From Methanoregula sp. UBA276 (GTDB taxonomy: Archaea > Halobacteriota > Methanomicrobia > Methanomicrobiales > Methanospirillaceae), in contig DANA01000133.1 in assembly GCA_002508495.1 (NCBI GenBank), positions 1-6,338 on the forward strand: a stretch of DNA of 6,338 nucleotides. Reading direction: 5' to 3'. The translations under genes were made by a program, and so were the position numbers. Under the pieces are notes generated by a model. That model was not told the DNA's origin. It worked only from the letters and a program-made list of their open reading frames with translations, and made no database searches. Below are positions 1-5,660 of this stretch, in pieces (within the stretch, counting starts at the first letter, position 1; the number at the start of each line of letters is the position of its first letter).

Positions 1-194
1 TACTACACAGTAAAAACCCGAAATGAAGCCGCCACGGCACTGCCCCGTCGTCTCCGCTGCAGACAGGCGAAACTATCCCTTCCGGCCCCTTTTAAGGATC
101 CTCAAATCCGGGCAGGGAACCCGCACCCGACCGCGATCAGGAAATGCTCGTAGGGGGCATAGTGAAAACGACCCTCCCTTTCGGTGCTTGACCC
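1..194. other. Gene-poor left edge, no supported feature
   Basis: I find no convincing gene here. A plus-strand open frame crosses the stretch, but it has no recognisable domain and its end overlaps the zinc-ribbon gene in antisense. No tRNA T-arm or other structured RNA signature was seen on either strand. A short AT-rich patch near 90-97 reads TTAAAAGG on the minus strand and could be a weak TATA box for something left of the window, but no ATG lies downstream of it within the window. Confidence 0.4.
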
Positions 195-209
195 AAAGAA
201 AGGAAAAAA
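195..209 (-). terminator. T-tract terminator of the zinc-ribbon gene
   Basis: Read on the minus strand, the bases after the stop of the zinc-ribbon gene run into a six-T stretch (209-204), then CC and further T-rich sequence. Archaeal transcription ends at such T tracts on the non-template strand, without needing a hairpin. Position and composition fit, but this is inference. Confidence 0.5.
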
Positions 210-227
210 TGAATGAAGATTATGAAA

Positions 228-410
228 TCAGAACCGGGGTTTCCGGTGTTTCGGGAGGCAGTCACGGCAATAAACCGGGCGGCCTTCGGTCGGCTTGAAC
301 GGAACTTCGCATTCTTTTCCGCAGTCAGAGCAGGTGCATTTTGTCATTTCACGCGGGCCGCCGAAGTTTCTGGGACCTCTGCTGCCACCAAAATTATTTG
401 ATCCAAACAT
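228..410 (-). CDS. CxxC-x17-CxxC zinc-ribbon mini-protein with RG-rich N-terminus
   Basis: A 60-residue protein in two parts. Residues 1-22 are Gly/Asn/Arg-rich and disordered-looking, with repeated FGG and RG elements. Residues 25-51 hold one zinc ribbon: CSDC, exactly 17 residues containing VPFKPTEGRPVY, then CRDC. The spacing and the PFKPTEGRPVYC core match the small CxxC-x17-CxxC family common in archaea and some bacteria. The molecular role is unknown; a basic RG head with a zinc ribbon suggests nucleic-acid or ribosome association (inference). An extra Cys lies inside the spacer (CGKEC). The ATG at 410 is the only sensible start, since an in-frame TGA lies four codons upstream. It has no clear ribosome binding site, but TATA boxes lie 40-60 nt upstream. 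It sits 97 bases from the membrane-protein gene on the same strand and has its own promoter and T-tract terminator. Confidence 0.9.
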   Translation of the reverse strand: MFGSNNFGGSRGPRNFGGPREMTKCTCSDCGKECEVPFKPTEGRPVYCRDCLPKHRKPRF

Positions 411-446
411 GGTTTTTTCTCATACAGTCTTGGAAAAACTGTGCTA

Positions 447-471
447 CTATAAAAGCTGTCAGAGTATAATA
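447..471 (-). promoter_or_regulatory. Candidate promoter of the zinc-ribbon gene
   Basis: On the minus strand two AT-rich boxes follow each other: TTATTATAC (about 471-463) and CTTTTATAG (455-447). The nearer one would place the transcription start near 420-425, giving a leader of roughly 10-15 nt before the ATG at 410. No ribosome binding site fits in so short a leader, which agrees with weak or leaderless-type initiation. This is seen by eye only. Confidence 0.5.
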
Positions 472-507
472 AGCAGTGTGTTGGTGCATGCCCCCGTTTT
501 GTAGGAT

Positions 508-1008
508 TCAGCTGTTCCGGATCTCGTTGTAGAGGATGACGAGCGAGAGGCTGACGAGGTTGAGCGTGGTTGCGGTGTACCAGAGGACCAGTTCGGTTGA
601 GTCCAGAAGGGTGATCCACCCAAGCCAGAGCATCGCACAGATGATACAGAACGTAATGAGCGTATCCAGGGCGAGAAAGACCAGCGGACGGTTGAAGATC
701 CGGCCCAGCTGGGCAAGGGTGCAGAACTCAAACGAGGCTTTTTTTCCCGCAAGGTCAAGAAGCGACCGGCTCGCATTCATGCAAAGGTCACAAGTTGCCC
801 AGATCACGATGATCCCGCCAAAGACCCAGAGCCCGGTACCCGGGGATTCCCCGAGCCGGAATGCCGTGATCCCAAAGAGGAGCTTGAAGATGCAGAACGG
901 GATCCCGATGGTGGCGGAAAGAAAGACCGGGCGGGTAAAGAACCGCTGGATTGCATCCGCCTCGCGCGCGGCAGCGCATACGGGTCCGTTTCCTGGTTCC
1001 GGTGTCAT
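508..1008 (-). CDS. Four-helix membrane protein of unknown function
   Basis: I do not recognise a named family. The 166-residue product has a short cytosol-like N-terminus (about 25 residues) and four hydrophobic stretches, near residues 27-50, 58-75, 107-130 and 137-160. A polar, Cys-containing loop sits around 72-105 (TCDLCMNASRS, then GKKASFEFC). It ends in the polar tail YNEIRNS. The ATG at 1008 is preceded by a weak purine-rich GGAAGG and, further up, by a TATA-like TTAATACC near 1054-1063. The helices, Leu/Ile-rich composition and G/C-rich third positions make it a credible real gene rather than a shadow. The neighbours on the same strand (zinc ribbon below, surface protein above, 72 bases away) give no functional hint. 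The CDLC motif might bind metal, but nothing proves it. Confidence 0.8.
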   Translation of the reverse strand: MTPEPGNGPVCAAAREADAIQRFFTRPVFLSATIGIPFCIFKLLFGITAFRLGESPGTGLWVFGGIIVIWATCDLCMNASRSLLDLAGKKASFEFCTLAQLGRIFNRPLVFLALDTLITFCIICAMLWLGWITLLDSTELVLWYTATTLNLVSLSLVILYNEIRNS

Positions 1009-1080
1009 GATGAGCCTTCCCGTGTTCTCCCTACCGGGTTTTTCCGGGCCGTGGTATTAAGGAATTGCCCGCCATGGCAG

Positions 1081-1848
1081 TTACCCGGATTTGTGGGATC
1101 TCCACAGGAGCAGGGTGGCAGTGACGGCAAAGGCCGGCAGCAGGAACCCGGCCGCAGCCCGGGTGGTAGCGGGCGGAGCGCGGGTTGTTGGAGAGAGGGT
1201 GGACGGGGTTGTCTGGGGTGTTGTTGGGGGCGGGGTTGCCGTTACGTATACCGTCACGATACGGGTTATGGCCCGCTGCCCGGGGGTCTTTTCCGGGGTA
1301 ATAATCGCCATCGTTGCTGCTTTCCGGGGAAACACCGTGATAGCGAACCGCACGGAATCGCGGTCAACCGATTCTTTGTTCTCGACTTTTACCGAGTACG
1401 ACCGCAGGCCTGTATAGACCGATGTCTGGAACTCCACAACGGCCGTTCCCGCCGTGTTTGTGGTGACCAGCGCATAGTAGTTGGTATTGGACATCGCGCC
1501 TGAAGCTGGCGCAACATCGTCAAGGATGGTCCTCCCGTTTCCGTTGTTGTACTGGTACGACCCGATAGTGTACGGCCCACCCTGCGGATCTTTTGCTACC
1601 CCCGCCTGTCCATCGGCAATCACCGGGGGCTGGTCGTACTGCTCCCCGCTCATCGTGAACGTCCGGGGCAGCCAGATGTAATACGAGGTATTGGGAAGCC
1701 CGGTTATCGTAGCAACAAAACGGCTTCCCCGGGTCAGGGTGTCGTCAACGGACTCTTCCGCGGACCATGCCGCGCTCACCGGCAGTACCGCAAGCAGGGC
1801 AAGTACCGGCAGCACGAGCAGGAGAACGGCCACAAGACGGTAATTCAT
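1081..1848 (-). CDS. Secreted surface protein with Thr/Pro stalk and C-terminal membrane anchor
   Basis: A 255-residue exported protein. Residues 1-27 form a signal peptide (MNYR, a long Leu/Val core, then VSA-A as the likely cleavage site). Residues 30-200 form a beta-rich, Cys-free extracellular domain with many Tyr, Asn and Thr (NTSYYIWLP, YTIGSYQYNNGNG, GLRSYSVKVENK), typical of Ig-like or jelly-roll modules on methanogen cell surfaces. Residues about 203-232 are a Thr/Pro stalk (TPPPTTPQTTPSTLSPTT). Residues about 233-249 are one membrane helix followed by the basic tail RSHKSG. It is probably an S-layer-associated or cell-envelope protein; the ligand is unknown. It resembles in layout, but cannot be firmly assigned to, the uncharacterised surface families of Methanomicrobia. 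I chose the ATG at 1848 because GGAGGG lies 9 nt upstream and the signal peptide then starts normally. A GTG at 1869 would add seven residues and overlap that ribosome binding site. Confidence 0.85.
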   Translation of the reverse strand: MNYRLVAVLLLVLPVLALLAVLPVSAAWSAEESVDDTLTRGSRFVATITGLPNTSYYIWLPRTFTMSGEQYDQPPVIADGQAGVAKDPQGGPYTIGSYQYNNGNGRTILDDVAPASGAMSNTNYYALVTTNTAGTAVVEFQTSVYTGLRSYSVKVENKESVDRDSVRFAITVFPRKAATMAIITPEKTPGQRAITRIVTVYVTATPPPTTPQTTPSTLSPTTRAPPATTRAAAGFLLPAFAVTATLLLWRSHKSG

Positions 1849-1857
1849 GATCGATAA

Positions 1858-1908
1858 CCCTCCACACACTCAACTCTTTTGGACATTTGCCGTGCCGGAT
1901 TAAATAAT
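1858..1908 (-). promoter_or_regulatory. Promoter and ribosome binding site of the surface-protein gene
   Basis: On the minus strand an AT-rich box (ATTATTTAAT, 1908-1899) lies where a TATA box would set the transcription start near 1877. This leaves a leader of about 29 nt that contains GGAGGG (1863-1858) in front of the ATG at 1848. The same box read on the plus strand is ATTAAATAAT and could also fire towards the kinase gene. Confidence 0.55.
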
Positions 1909-1938
1909 GCAGCACCCTGCGCCCGCTGCCGTCGATGC

Positions 1939-1976
1939 ATTTATGGGTGCCGGCATGCATCTCCCTTTTGTGGTGA
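1939..1976 (+). promoter_or_regulatory. Promoter and ribosome binding site of the adenosine-specific kinase gene
   Basis: A TATA-like ATTTATGG (1939-1946) would start transcription near 1968, just before TGGTGA (1971-1976). That motif pairs with the archaeal 16S rRNA 3' end and sits 5 nt ahead of the ATG at 1982, which decides the start of the gene. The upstream box at 1899-1908 is an alternative promoter with a longer leader. Confidence 0.5.
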
Positions 1977-1981
1977 GAGTG

Positions 1982-2479
1982 ATGCAGACCCCGTTTGAAT
2001 TGTCCCTTGTTCCCGTGACCAAGCCCGAAGAGGTAAATTTTATCCTCGGCCAGTCGCATTTCATCAAGACCGTCGAGGACATTGCCGAAGCGGTTGTCGG
2101 GTCCGTCCCTGCGGCGAAGTTCGGGCTCGCCTTCTCTGAGGCATCGGCCGAATGCCTGATCCGGTGCGAGGGAAATGACGATACGCTCATGGCGCTGGCA
2201 CAGGAGAACGCGTCCCGGATAGCAGCAGGCCACGCGTTCATCCTGTTTTTAAAAGACTGCTACCCCATCAATGTCCTCAACGCGATAAAAGGACTGCAGG
2301 AAGTCTGCTCTATATACTGTGCAACGGCAAATCCCGTAGAGGTTGTTGTTGCTGAATCAGCGCTCGGGCGGGGGATCATGGGTGTCATTGACGGCTCAAA
2401 ACCCCATGGCACCGAAGGCCCGGCCGAGGCTGCCTCCCGGCGGGAATTCCTGCGGATGATCGGGTACAAGCGGGGTTGA
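1982..2479 (+). CDS. Adenosine-specific kinase family protein (COG1839/PF04008)
   Basis: A 165-residue soluble protein matching the archaeal and bacterial family named adenosine-specific kinase. That name rests on ligand binding and structure; the cellular reaction is poorly established. Conserved blocks are visible in order: GQSHFIKTVED (23-33), KFGLAFSEAS (46-55), EGND (63-66), AGHAF (82-86), KDCYPINVLNAIK (91-103), CATANPVEVVVAE (113-125) and GRGIMGVIDG (129-138), then the usual C-terminal end FLRMIGYKR. Length equals the family norm, so the gene appears intact. The start at 1982 is supported by the TGGTGA ribosome binding site and by family N-termini. An in-frame ATG at 1907 would add 25 residues unlike the family. 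It stands alone on the plus strand, divergent from the surface-protein gene, so no operon informs its role. A cytosolic role in nucleoside or nucleotide metabolism is likely. Confidence 0.95.
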   Translation: MQTPFELSLVPVTKPEEVNFILGQSHFIKTVEDIAEAVVGSVPAAKFGLAFSEASAECLIRCEGNDDTLMALAQENASRIAAGHAFILFLKDCYPINVLNAIKGLQEVCSIYCATANPVEVVVAESALGRGIMGVIDGSKPHGTEGPAEAASRREFLRMIGYKRG

Positions 2480-2555
2480 ACGGTCTCCGGCATTACTGTG
2501 CCCACCCCCCTTCCTGCAGGTTAACCCGATCCTGCTACCAGCACCTGGGAGATCC

Positions 2556-2592
2556 CGGGAAAAAATGCCAGCAGCCGGCTCCGTTTTTCCCG
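2556..2592 (+). terminator. Perfect 9-bp hairpin and T runs downstream of the kinase gene
   Basis: CGGGAAAAA (2556-2564) pairs perfectly with TTTTTCCCG (2584-2592) across a 19-base loop that itself contains the palindrome AGCCGGCT (2573-2580). A second T run follows at 2595-2599. It lies 77 bases after the kinase stop and could end that transcript. T runs occur on both strands, so it could also act on an opposing transcript. The function is inferred from structure and position. Confidence 0.4.
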
Positions 2593-2948
2593 CGTTTTTA
2601 TAGGGTCATGCAGATTATGCCAATCCGGCCAATTGATCAGTCTTTTATACCCCTTTCCTTCCACTGGAACTCCCCCCAATTAATCCCTGATTCCCAAACC
2701 TGCGCCAATTAGCGGATTTTAAAAATCCCGCCCATGTCGAGTGGAAATGGCGTTTCCTGCACGAAAAATGGGGCAAATCCTGAGAAATAATCATGCAAAT
2801 CGTACAGCCCGCGGGTAATTTTATATGGGTGGTCCGATATATAGGGTATCATGCGAAACATGCCGCAAGAGAATATTCCATGGGCCGCAAGGGCCATTCC
2901 TTTTCACGGTAAGCGGCAGCTTGTTTTCGTATAACTGACCGGTCCTGC

Positions 2949-3008
2949 ATAAATCTCTCGCGGGGCTGTTCTTACGTAGTGATTCTGGAACTATCAACAG
3001 GAGGTGAA
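2949..3008 (+). promoter_or_regulatory. Promoter and strong ribosome binding site of the HEAT-repeat gene
   Basis: CATAAATC (2949-2956) is a plausible TATA box that would start transcription near 2978 and give a leader of about 30 nt. The leader ends in AGGAGGTGAATT directly before the ATG at 3011, one of the best ribosome binding sites in the window (GGAGGTGA is fully complementary to the archaeal 16S 3' end). Confidence 0.6.
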
Positions 3009-3010
3009 TT

Positions 3011-3457
3011 ATGGGTTTGATTGTGAATACATCCGCAGAAGAATGGTACGGGTCCATGCCCCGGCCCGCCGGGATTTACCGGCTTATCGATAAGACCATG
3101 AACGACCATAGCCTGCAGGAGCGAACCTGGGCGGTAATTGCGCTTGGCGAGAGCCGTGACCCCCGCGCAGTCCACCCGCTCATCGACTGCTGCCGGGACA
3201 AGCACGAGGAACTGCGCTGGCACGCCATCGGGGCGCTCGAGATGATCCGGAGCGGCCGTGGTGTTGATGTGCTCATTGAAAAGCTCCGGGACACCGGTGA
3301 ACCTGAGCGAATCCGGGCGCGTGCCGCTACGGCTCTGGCAGCAATCGGGAGCCTGAGTGCCATTGAAGGCCTCAAGGTGACCCTTGAGGCGGAAGCGGAA
3401 GGATCTGCCCTCCGGGCCGTGATAAGGAGGCTGCTCGCCCGGAAACCCGCCGACTAA
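3011..3457 (+). CDS. Small HEAT-repeat protein
   Basis: A 148-residue soluble alpha-helical protein made almost wholly of HEAT-type (PBS-lyase-like) repeats. Residues 1-34 are a cap (MGLIVNTSAEEW and a helix around GIYRLIDKTMND). Repeats run at about 36-62 (ERTWAVIALGESRDPRAVHPLI), 65-93 (EELRWHAIGALEMIRS, then GVDVLIEKLRD) and 98-128 (ERIRARAATALAAIG, then SAIEGLKVTLE), with a half repeat to 143. The pattern of A-x-x-AL-x-x-I/G-D/S-x-x-A/G-V-x-x-L is clear. Such proteins are scaffolds for protein contacts; some relatives are bilin lyases, but no bilin-lyase context exists here, so no enzymatic role is claimed. The start is fixed by the perfect ribosome binding site. It is monocistronic on the plus strand, converging on the YkgJ-type gene 32 bases downstream. 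Confidence 0.9.
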   Translation: MGLIVNTSAEEWYGSMPRPAGIYRLIDKTMNDHSLQERTWAVIALGESRDPRAVHPLIDCCRDKHEELRWHAIGALEMIRSGRGVDVLIEKLRDTGEPERIRARAATALAAIGSLSAIEGLKVTLEAEAEGSALRAVIRRLLARKPAD

Positions 3458-3476
3458 AAGGGAGCAGGCACGCCCC

Positions 3477-3487
3477 TCTTTTTTTCC
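3477..3487 (+). terminator. T-tract terminator between convergent genes
   Basis: TCTTTTTTTCC, with seven T in a row at 3479-3485, follows the HEAT-repeat stop by about 20 bases and is a typical archaeal terminator for the plus strand. The convergent minus-strand gene ends at 3490, so the same spot separates the two units. On the minus strand the tract is A-rich and would not end that transcript. Confidence 0.55.
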
Positions 3488-3489
3488 GG

Positions 3490-4194
3490 TTACGGGTGGC
3501 GGATCCGGTGCTCTTCGAGCCGGTCGTCATAAAAGACCCTCACGGTGATCTCCGCTCCCTTCCGGAACGCCCGGATCCGGTCGTCATAGATCTTCTGGAC
3601 GTGCCGGAGCCTGTTTTTTAAAAAATAATCCTGCATATATTCAAGGAACTGGATCTCCTGCGTGAGGAAGGCGTTCTCGTACTCCTTGGTCTCGCGGGCG
3701 ATTGCCATACTCTCCTCGTCTGGAATATCAGCATCGTACTCCCCGTGCTGCTCCAGCCCCGAGAACTGCCGCCAGTCGATGACACCCTCCTGGTCCGGCT
3801 CGCGGTGGAGCATGTACGGGTAGATGCGGCAGATGGCAAACCGGCGGTCGTAGATCCGGCACTTCCCGTCCTTTAAGAACCAGCAGGAACCGCGCTCATC
3901 ATCCTGTACCCGCAGTGCATATCCCGAGACGTAGAAGACGCCGTTCTGGTCGCAGAACTCCGGCCCCGGTGCCGGTTCAAGGGCTTCAGGCTCGATCCCC
4001 ATTACCGCCCTGACGTCCCGGTCAAGGAGGAAGACGTGGCCGTTGAAGGAACGGGTGCAGCATTTCGCGCAGGAGGTGCACCGGAACCTGATGTCCCTGA
4101 TGATTGCCGCGAGGCGATCCAGCGGGTATTCGAAGAGACTGTTGCGCTCCTGCGTGAGCGCGGTGATCCGGAGGGGGATGGGAGTTAGGGAAAT
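3490..4194 (-). CDS. YkgJ-type Cys-rich protein (UPF0153), probable ATT start
   Basis: A YkgJ/UPF0153-family protein, predicted to hold a zinc ion or iron-sulfur cluster; the biochemical role is not established. With the start at 4194 it has 234 residues. The first Cys group is RC-TSC-AKCC (C39, C42, C45, C46), followed by FNGHVFLLDRD, C81, then the second group C104-x7-C112-x9-C122 in GSCWFLKDGKCRIYDRR and FAICRIYPYM. This is the classic order of the family. The C-terminal 100 residues are charged helices ending in EEHRIRHP. The first ATG (4002) would delete the whole first Cys group. Between that group and the ribosome binding site GAGGTG (4205-4200) there is no in-frame ATG, GTG or TTG. 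An ATT sits 5 nt after GAGGTG and gives a sensible N-terminus, SLTPIPLRITALTQERNSLF. It follows the SdpI-like gene by 40 bases with no clear promoter between, so it is probably the last gene of that operon. Confidence 0.85.
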   Translation of the reverse strand: MSLTPIPLRITALTQERNSLFEYPLDRLAAIIRDIRFRCTSCAKCCTRSFNGHVFLLDRDVRAVMGIEPEALEPAPGPEFCDQNGVFYVSGYALRVQDDERGSCWFLKDGKCRIYDRRFAICRIYPYMLHREPDQEGVIDWRQFSGLEQHGEYDADIPDEESMAIARETKEYENAFLTQEIQFLEYMQDYFLKNRLRHVQKIYDDRIRAFRKGAEITVRVFYDDRLEEHRIRHP

Positions 4195-4199
4195 CGTGA

Positions 4200-4205
4200 C
4201 ACCTC
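4200..4205 (-). promoter_or_regulatory. Ribosome binding site that points to an ATT start
   Basis: GAGGTG on the minus strand (4205-4200) lies 5 nt ahead of ATT (4194-4192), which is in frame with the YkgJ Cys motifs. It is the only strong ribosome binding site near the true N-terminus. The GTG inside it is in another frame and meets a stop after five codons. Confidence 0.6.
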
Positions 4206-4234
4206 GATTGGTGAAGTAGTGTTGTGGCAGGAGG

Positions 4235-5038
4235 TTAAGGGTCTTGCGCCATGCCGGTGTTATCCGAAATGCTCTGCGACAGCCGGTACGACCAGGCGGT
4301 AAGGTAGACGGTTACAATAAGAACGATCCCAAGCGAGATGGGCATTCCCCATGCTCCTGCGACCGCGCTTATGAGCACCATCAGCATGCCGGCAATGACC
4401 AAGACCGGGCCGCCGTGCCGGTGCGTCTCGTCCCAGACCCGTTCGCTCCGGATCGTCCATGGCAGGCGTATCCCGGCTGTGGTGTTGCGCCGAAGGTATG
4501 GCATCAGGCCTCCGATAACGATGAAAAAGAACCCCAGAAGCACCGGAAATACAGTCCCCATCGGCAGGTTCATCCCGCTCGAAGAGAGGAGGGTGGCGAC
4601 TTCGACTCCCAGGAGCAGGCTGATCGCTGCGAACGTGATGATCGCGTAAATATCGCGGGAATCATCAAACGTCACCCGCATTGCATCGAAGCGGGGCAGG
4701 ACGATGAGGAGGAGGAGTGTCAGCGTCATGATGGCGGGCAGGCCGAATGCTCCCGCGAGCCGGCCGGTAAATCCGTCAGCCTCGCCGTACATGTTCCAGT
4801 GGACGGGGATGGTCTCCGGCAGGTACGGCAGGGCGGCTATGGCAACAATCCACGCCAGCACAACGACCGCATACGTAAGCCGGCAAAAGAGTACGGCCCT
4901 CCGCGCCACCGGCCCGGCATCACCGGAACATACCTGCGGGACTGCGGGCGTTTCGCCTCTGGTATTGTTCTGTGCAGCGGCAGCCATCGGGCACCAGCCC
5001 AGGTACTTCCGGAAAACCTCTGATATGCGAAGACTCAT
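4235..5038 (-). CDS. SdpI/DUF1648-family integral membrane protein with LGWCP N-terminal tag
   Basis: A 267-residue protein with about six membrane helices. Residues 1-19 form an amphipathic segment with the motif RKYLGWCPMA, followed by a polar linker. Helix 1 spans about 48-70. Next comes the DUF1648 signature PETIPVHWNMYGEADGF (74-90). Further helices lie near 97-117, 130-150, 160-181, 211-229 and 232-250. Before helix 5 lies the SdpI-type signature with TAGIRLPWTIRSERVWDETH (186-205). In Bacillus subtilis, SdpI confers immunity to a peptide toxin and sequesters the repressor SdpR at the membrane; whether this archaeal relative senses or resists anything is unknown. I chose the ATG at 5038, which lies 4 bases after the stop of the upstream gene, rather than 5113, which would overlap that gene by 71 bases. 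The N-terminus then matches that of the neighbour. Probably co-transcribed with the HTH regulator. Confidence 0.88.
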   Translation of the reverse strand: MSLRISEVFRKYLGWCPMAAAAQNNTRGETPAVPQVCSGDAGPVARRAVLFCRLTYAVVVLAWIVAIAALPYLPETIPVHWNMYGEADGFTGRLAGAFGLPAIMTLTLLLLIVLPRFDAMRVTFDDSRDIYAIITFAAISLLLGVEVATLLSSSGMNLPMGTVFPVLLGFFFIVIGGLMPYLRRNTTAGIRLPWTIRSERVWDETHRHGGPVLVIAGMLMVLISAVAGAWGMPISLGIVLIVTVYLTAWSYRLSQSISDNTGMAQDP

Positions 5039-5042
5039 TGCG

Positions 5043-5660
5043 TCATCCCTGCCAACCGGTGCCGGTTGTTGCACGTGCTGCCTGGATTGCGGAGCAGAGC
5101 GCCGCGGGCTCATCCGTGCCGATCCGTACTTTTTTTCCGGATACCAGCAGGAGTTCTACCGAATGGGGACCGGAGACGTTGTAGAGGATCCCGTGGGGCG
5201 TGTACCGGATGCCGTACCCATAGTACCACGGGGTCGTGACCGGTGTTGCCGAGACGATATCGGAAAGGAGCCATGCGTTCCGGATCAACGGGACCGGCCC
5301 GAACCGGATTTGGACGCTACCATCCTGCACGGTTACGGTCAGCGTAGAACAGATTGCCAGCAGGCCAAGCATGATGCAAAGAACAAGGGCCGTGACCCAG
5401 ACTGCGCCGAACAGGTACATGGATGCGAGGATGATGAGGATGGCTGCCAGGGCCGCGCCGATAATGACCGACCCCCGCTGGGTATGCTCATAGACTCCCG
5501 CCATGAATCCTGCGGGGCCATCTGCCCCCCGGGGCACCTGGCGTTTCATGACCGGCACTGCCTGGTAAAAACCATCCCCGATGTTCTTTCGCATCGTTTC
5601 CCTGCCGGCGCATGGGCACCAGCCCAGCCAGCTCCTGATAACTTCCGCTACCCGTACCAT
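5043..5660 (-). CDS. Two-helix membrane protein with PH-like C-terminal domain and LGWCP tag
   Basis: A 205-residue protein. Residues 1-18 (VRVAEVIRSWLGWCPCA) resemble the N-terminus of the next gene product and recall the opening of methanogen DUF1673 proteins (from memory, unconfirmed). A polar linker leads to two membrane helices at about 63-82 and 85-104. The remaining residues, about 105-195, look like a small bacterial-type PH fold facing the cytosol: beta strands TLTVTVQDGSVQIRFG, then GYGIRYTPHGILYNVSGPH and VELLLVSGKKVRIGTDEP, and a final helix AALCSAIQAA. Such domains serve as membrane-linked protein contacts; no ligand is known here. The ATG at 5660 overlaps the regulator stop codon by one base (TAATG). 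It is preceded by AAGGAGATGAT, a near-perfect ribosome binding site, so translation is probably coupled. I infer that it works with the SdpI-like protein. Confidence 0.82.
   Translation of the reverse strand: MVRVAEVIRSWLGWCPCAGRETMRKNIGDGFYQAVPVMKRQVPRGADGPAGFMAGVYEHTQRGSVIIGAALAAILIILASMYLFGAVWVTALVLCIMLGLLAICSTLTVTVQDGSVQIRFGPVPLIRNAWLLSDIVSATPVTTPWYYGYGIRYTPHGILYNVSGPHSVELLLVSGKKVRIGTDEPAALCSAIQAARATTGTGWQG

Larger units (their letters stand above)
2480..3010. other. 530-base gene-poor interval with several TATA-like boxes
   Basis: No recognisable protein or structured RNA was found between the kinase and the HEAT-repeat gene. The stretch is more A/T-rich than its surroundings. It contains TATA-like boxes on the minus strand: TATAAAAA (2603-2596), TATAAAAG (2649-2642, preceded by purine-rich GGAAAGGGG) and ATATAAAAT (about 2826-2818). 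On the plus strand it has TTTTATATG near 2819-2827 and CATAAATC (2949-2956). It also carries a 15-base palindrome, GGATTTT-A-AAAATCC (2714-2728), and three CCAATT copies (2629, 2676, 2705). Short open frames exist on both strands, but none has family similarity that I can see. It may hold small RNA genes or be a decayed region. Confidence 0.5.

Noticed and set aside
23..298. Plus-strand frame of 91 codons at the left edge, including an internal ATG at 209 after AAAGGAAAA
   Set aside because: No recognisable family and low-complexity composition; its end overlaps the zinc-ribbon gene in antisense, and the A-rich tract is better explained as that gene's terminator.
1051..1503. Plus-strand Gly/Arg/Cys-rich frame opposite the surface protein
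   Set aside because: It is a shadow of Thr/Pro codons on the other strand, and the surface protein has a clear signal peptide and anchor.
1907..1981. Upstream in-frame ATG of the adenosine-specific kinase
   Set aside because: It would add 25 residues not seen in the family and ignores the TGGTGA site just before the ATG at 1982.
2709..2897. Minus-strand 62-codon frame and a shorter 49-codon frame (2645-2794) in the gene-poor interval
   Set aside because: No family recognised, no ribosome binding site, and codon use unlike the G/C-ending neighbours. The 49-codon frame does start about 26 nt after a TATA-like box, so it is not fully excluded.
5039..5113. Upstream ATG for the SdpI-like gene
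   Set aside because: It would overlap the preceding gene by 71 bases and hide the N-terminus that matches the neighbour's LGWCP opening.
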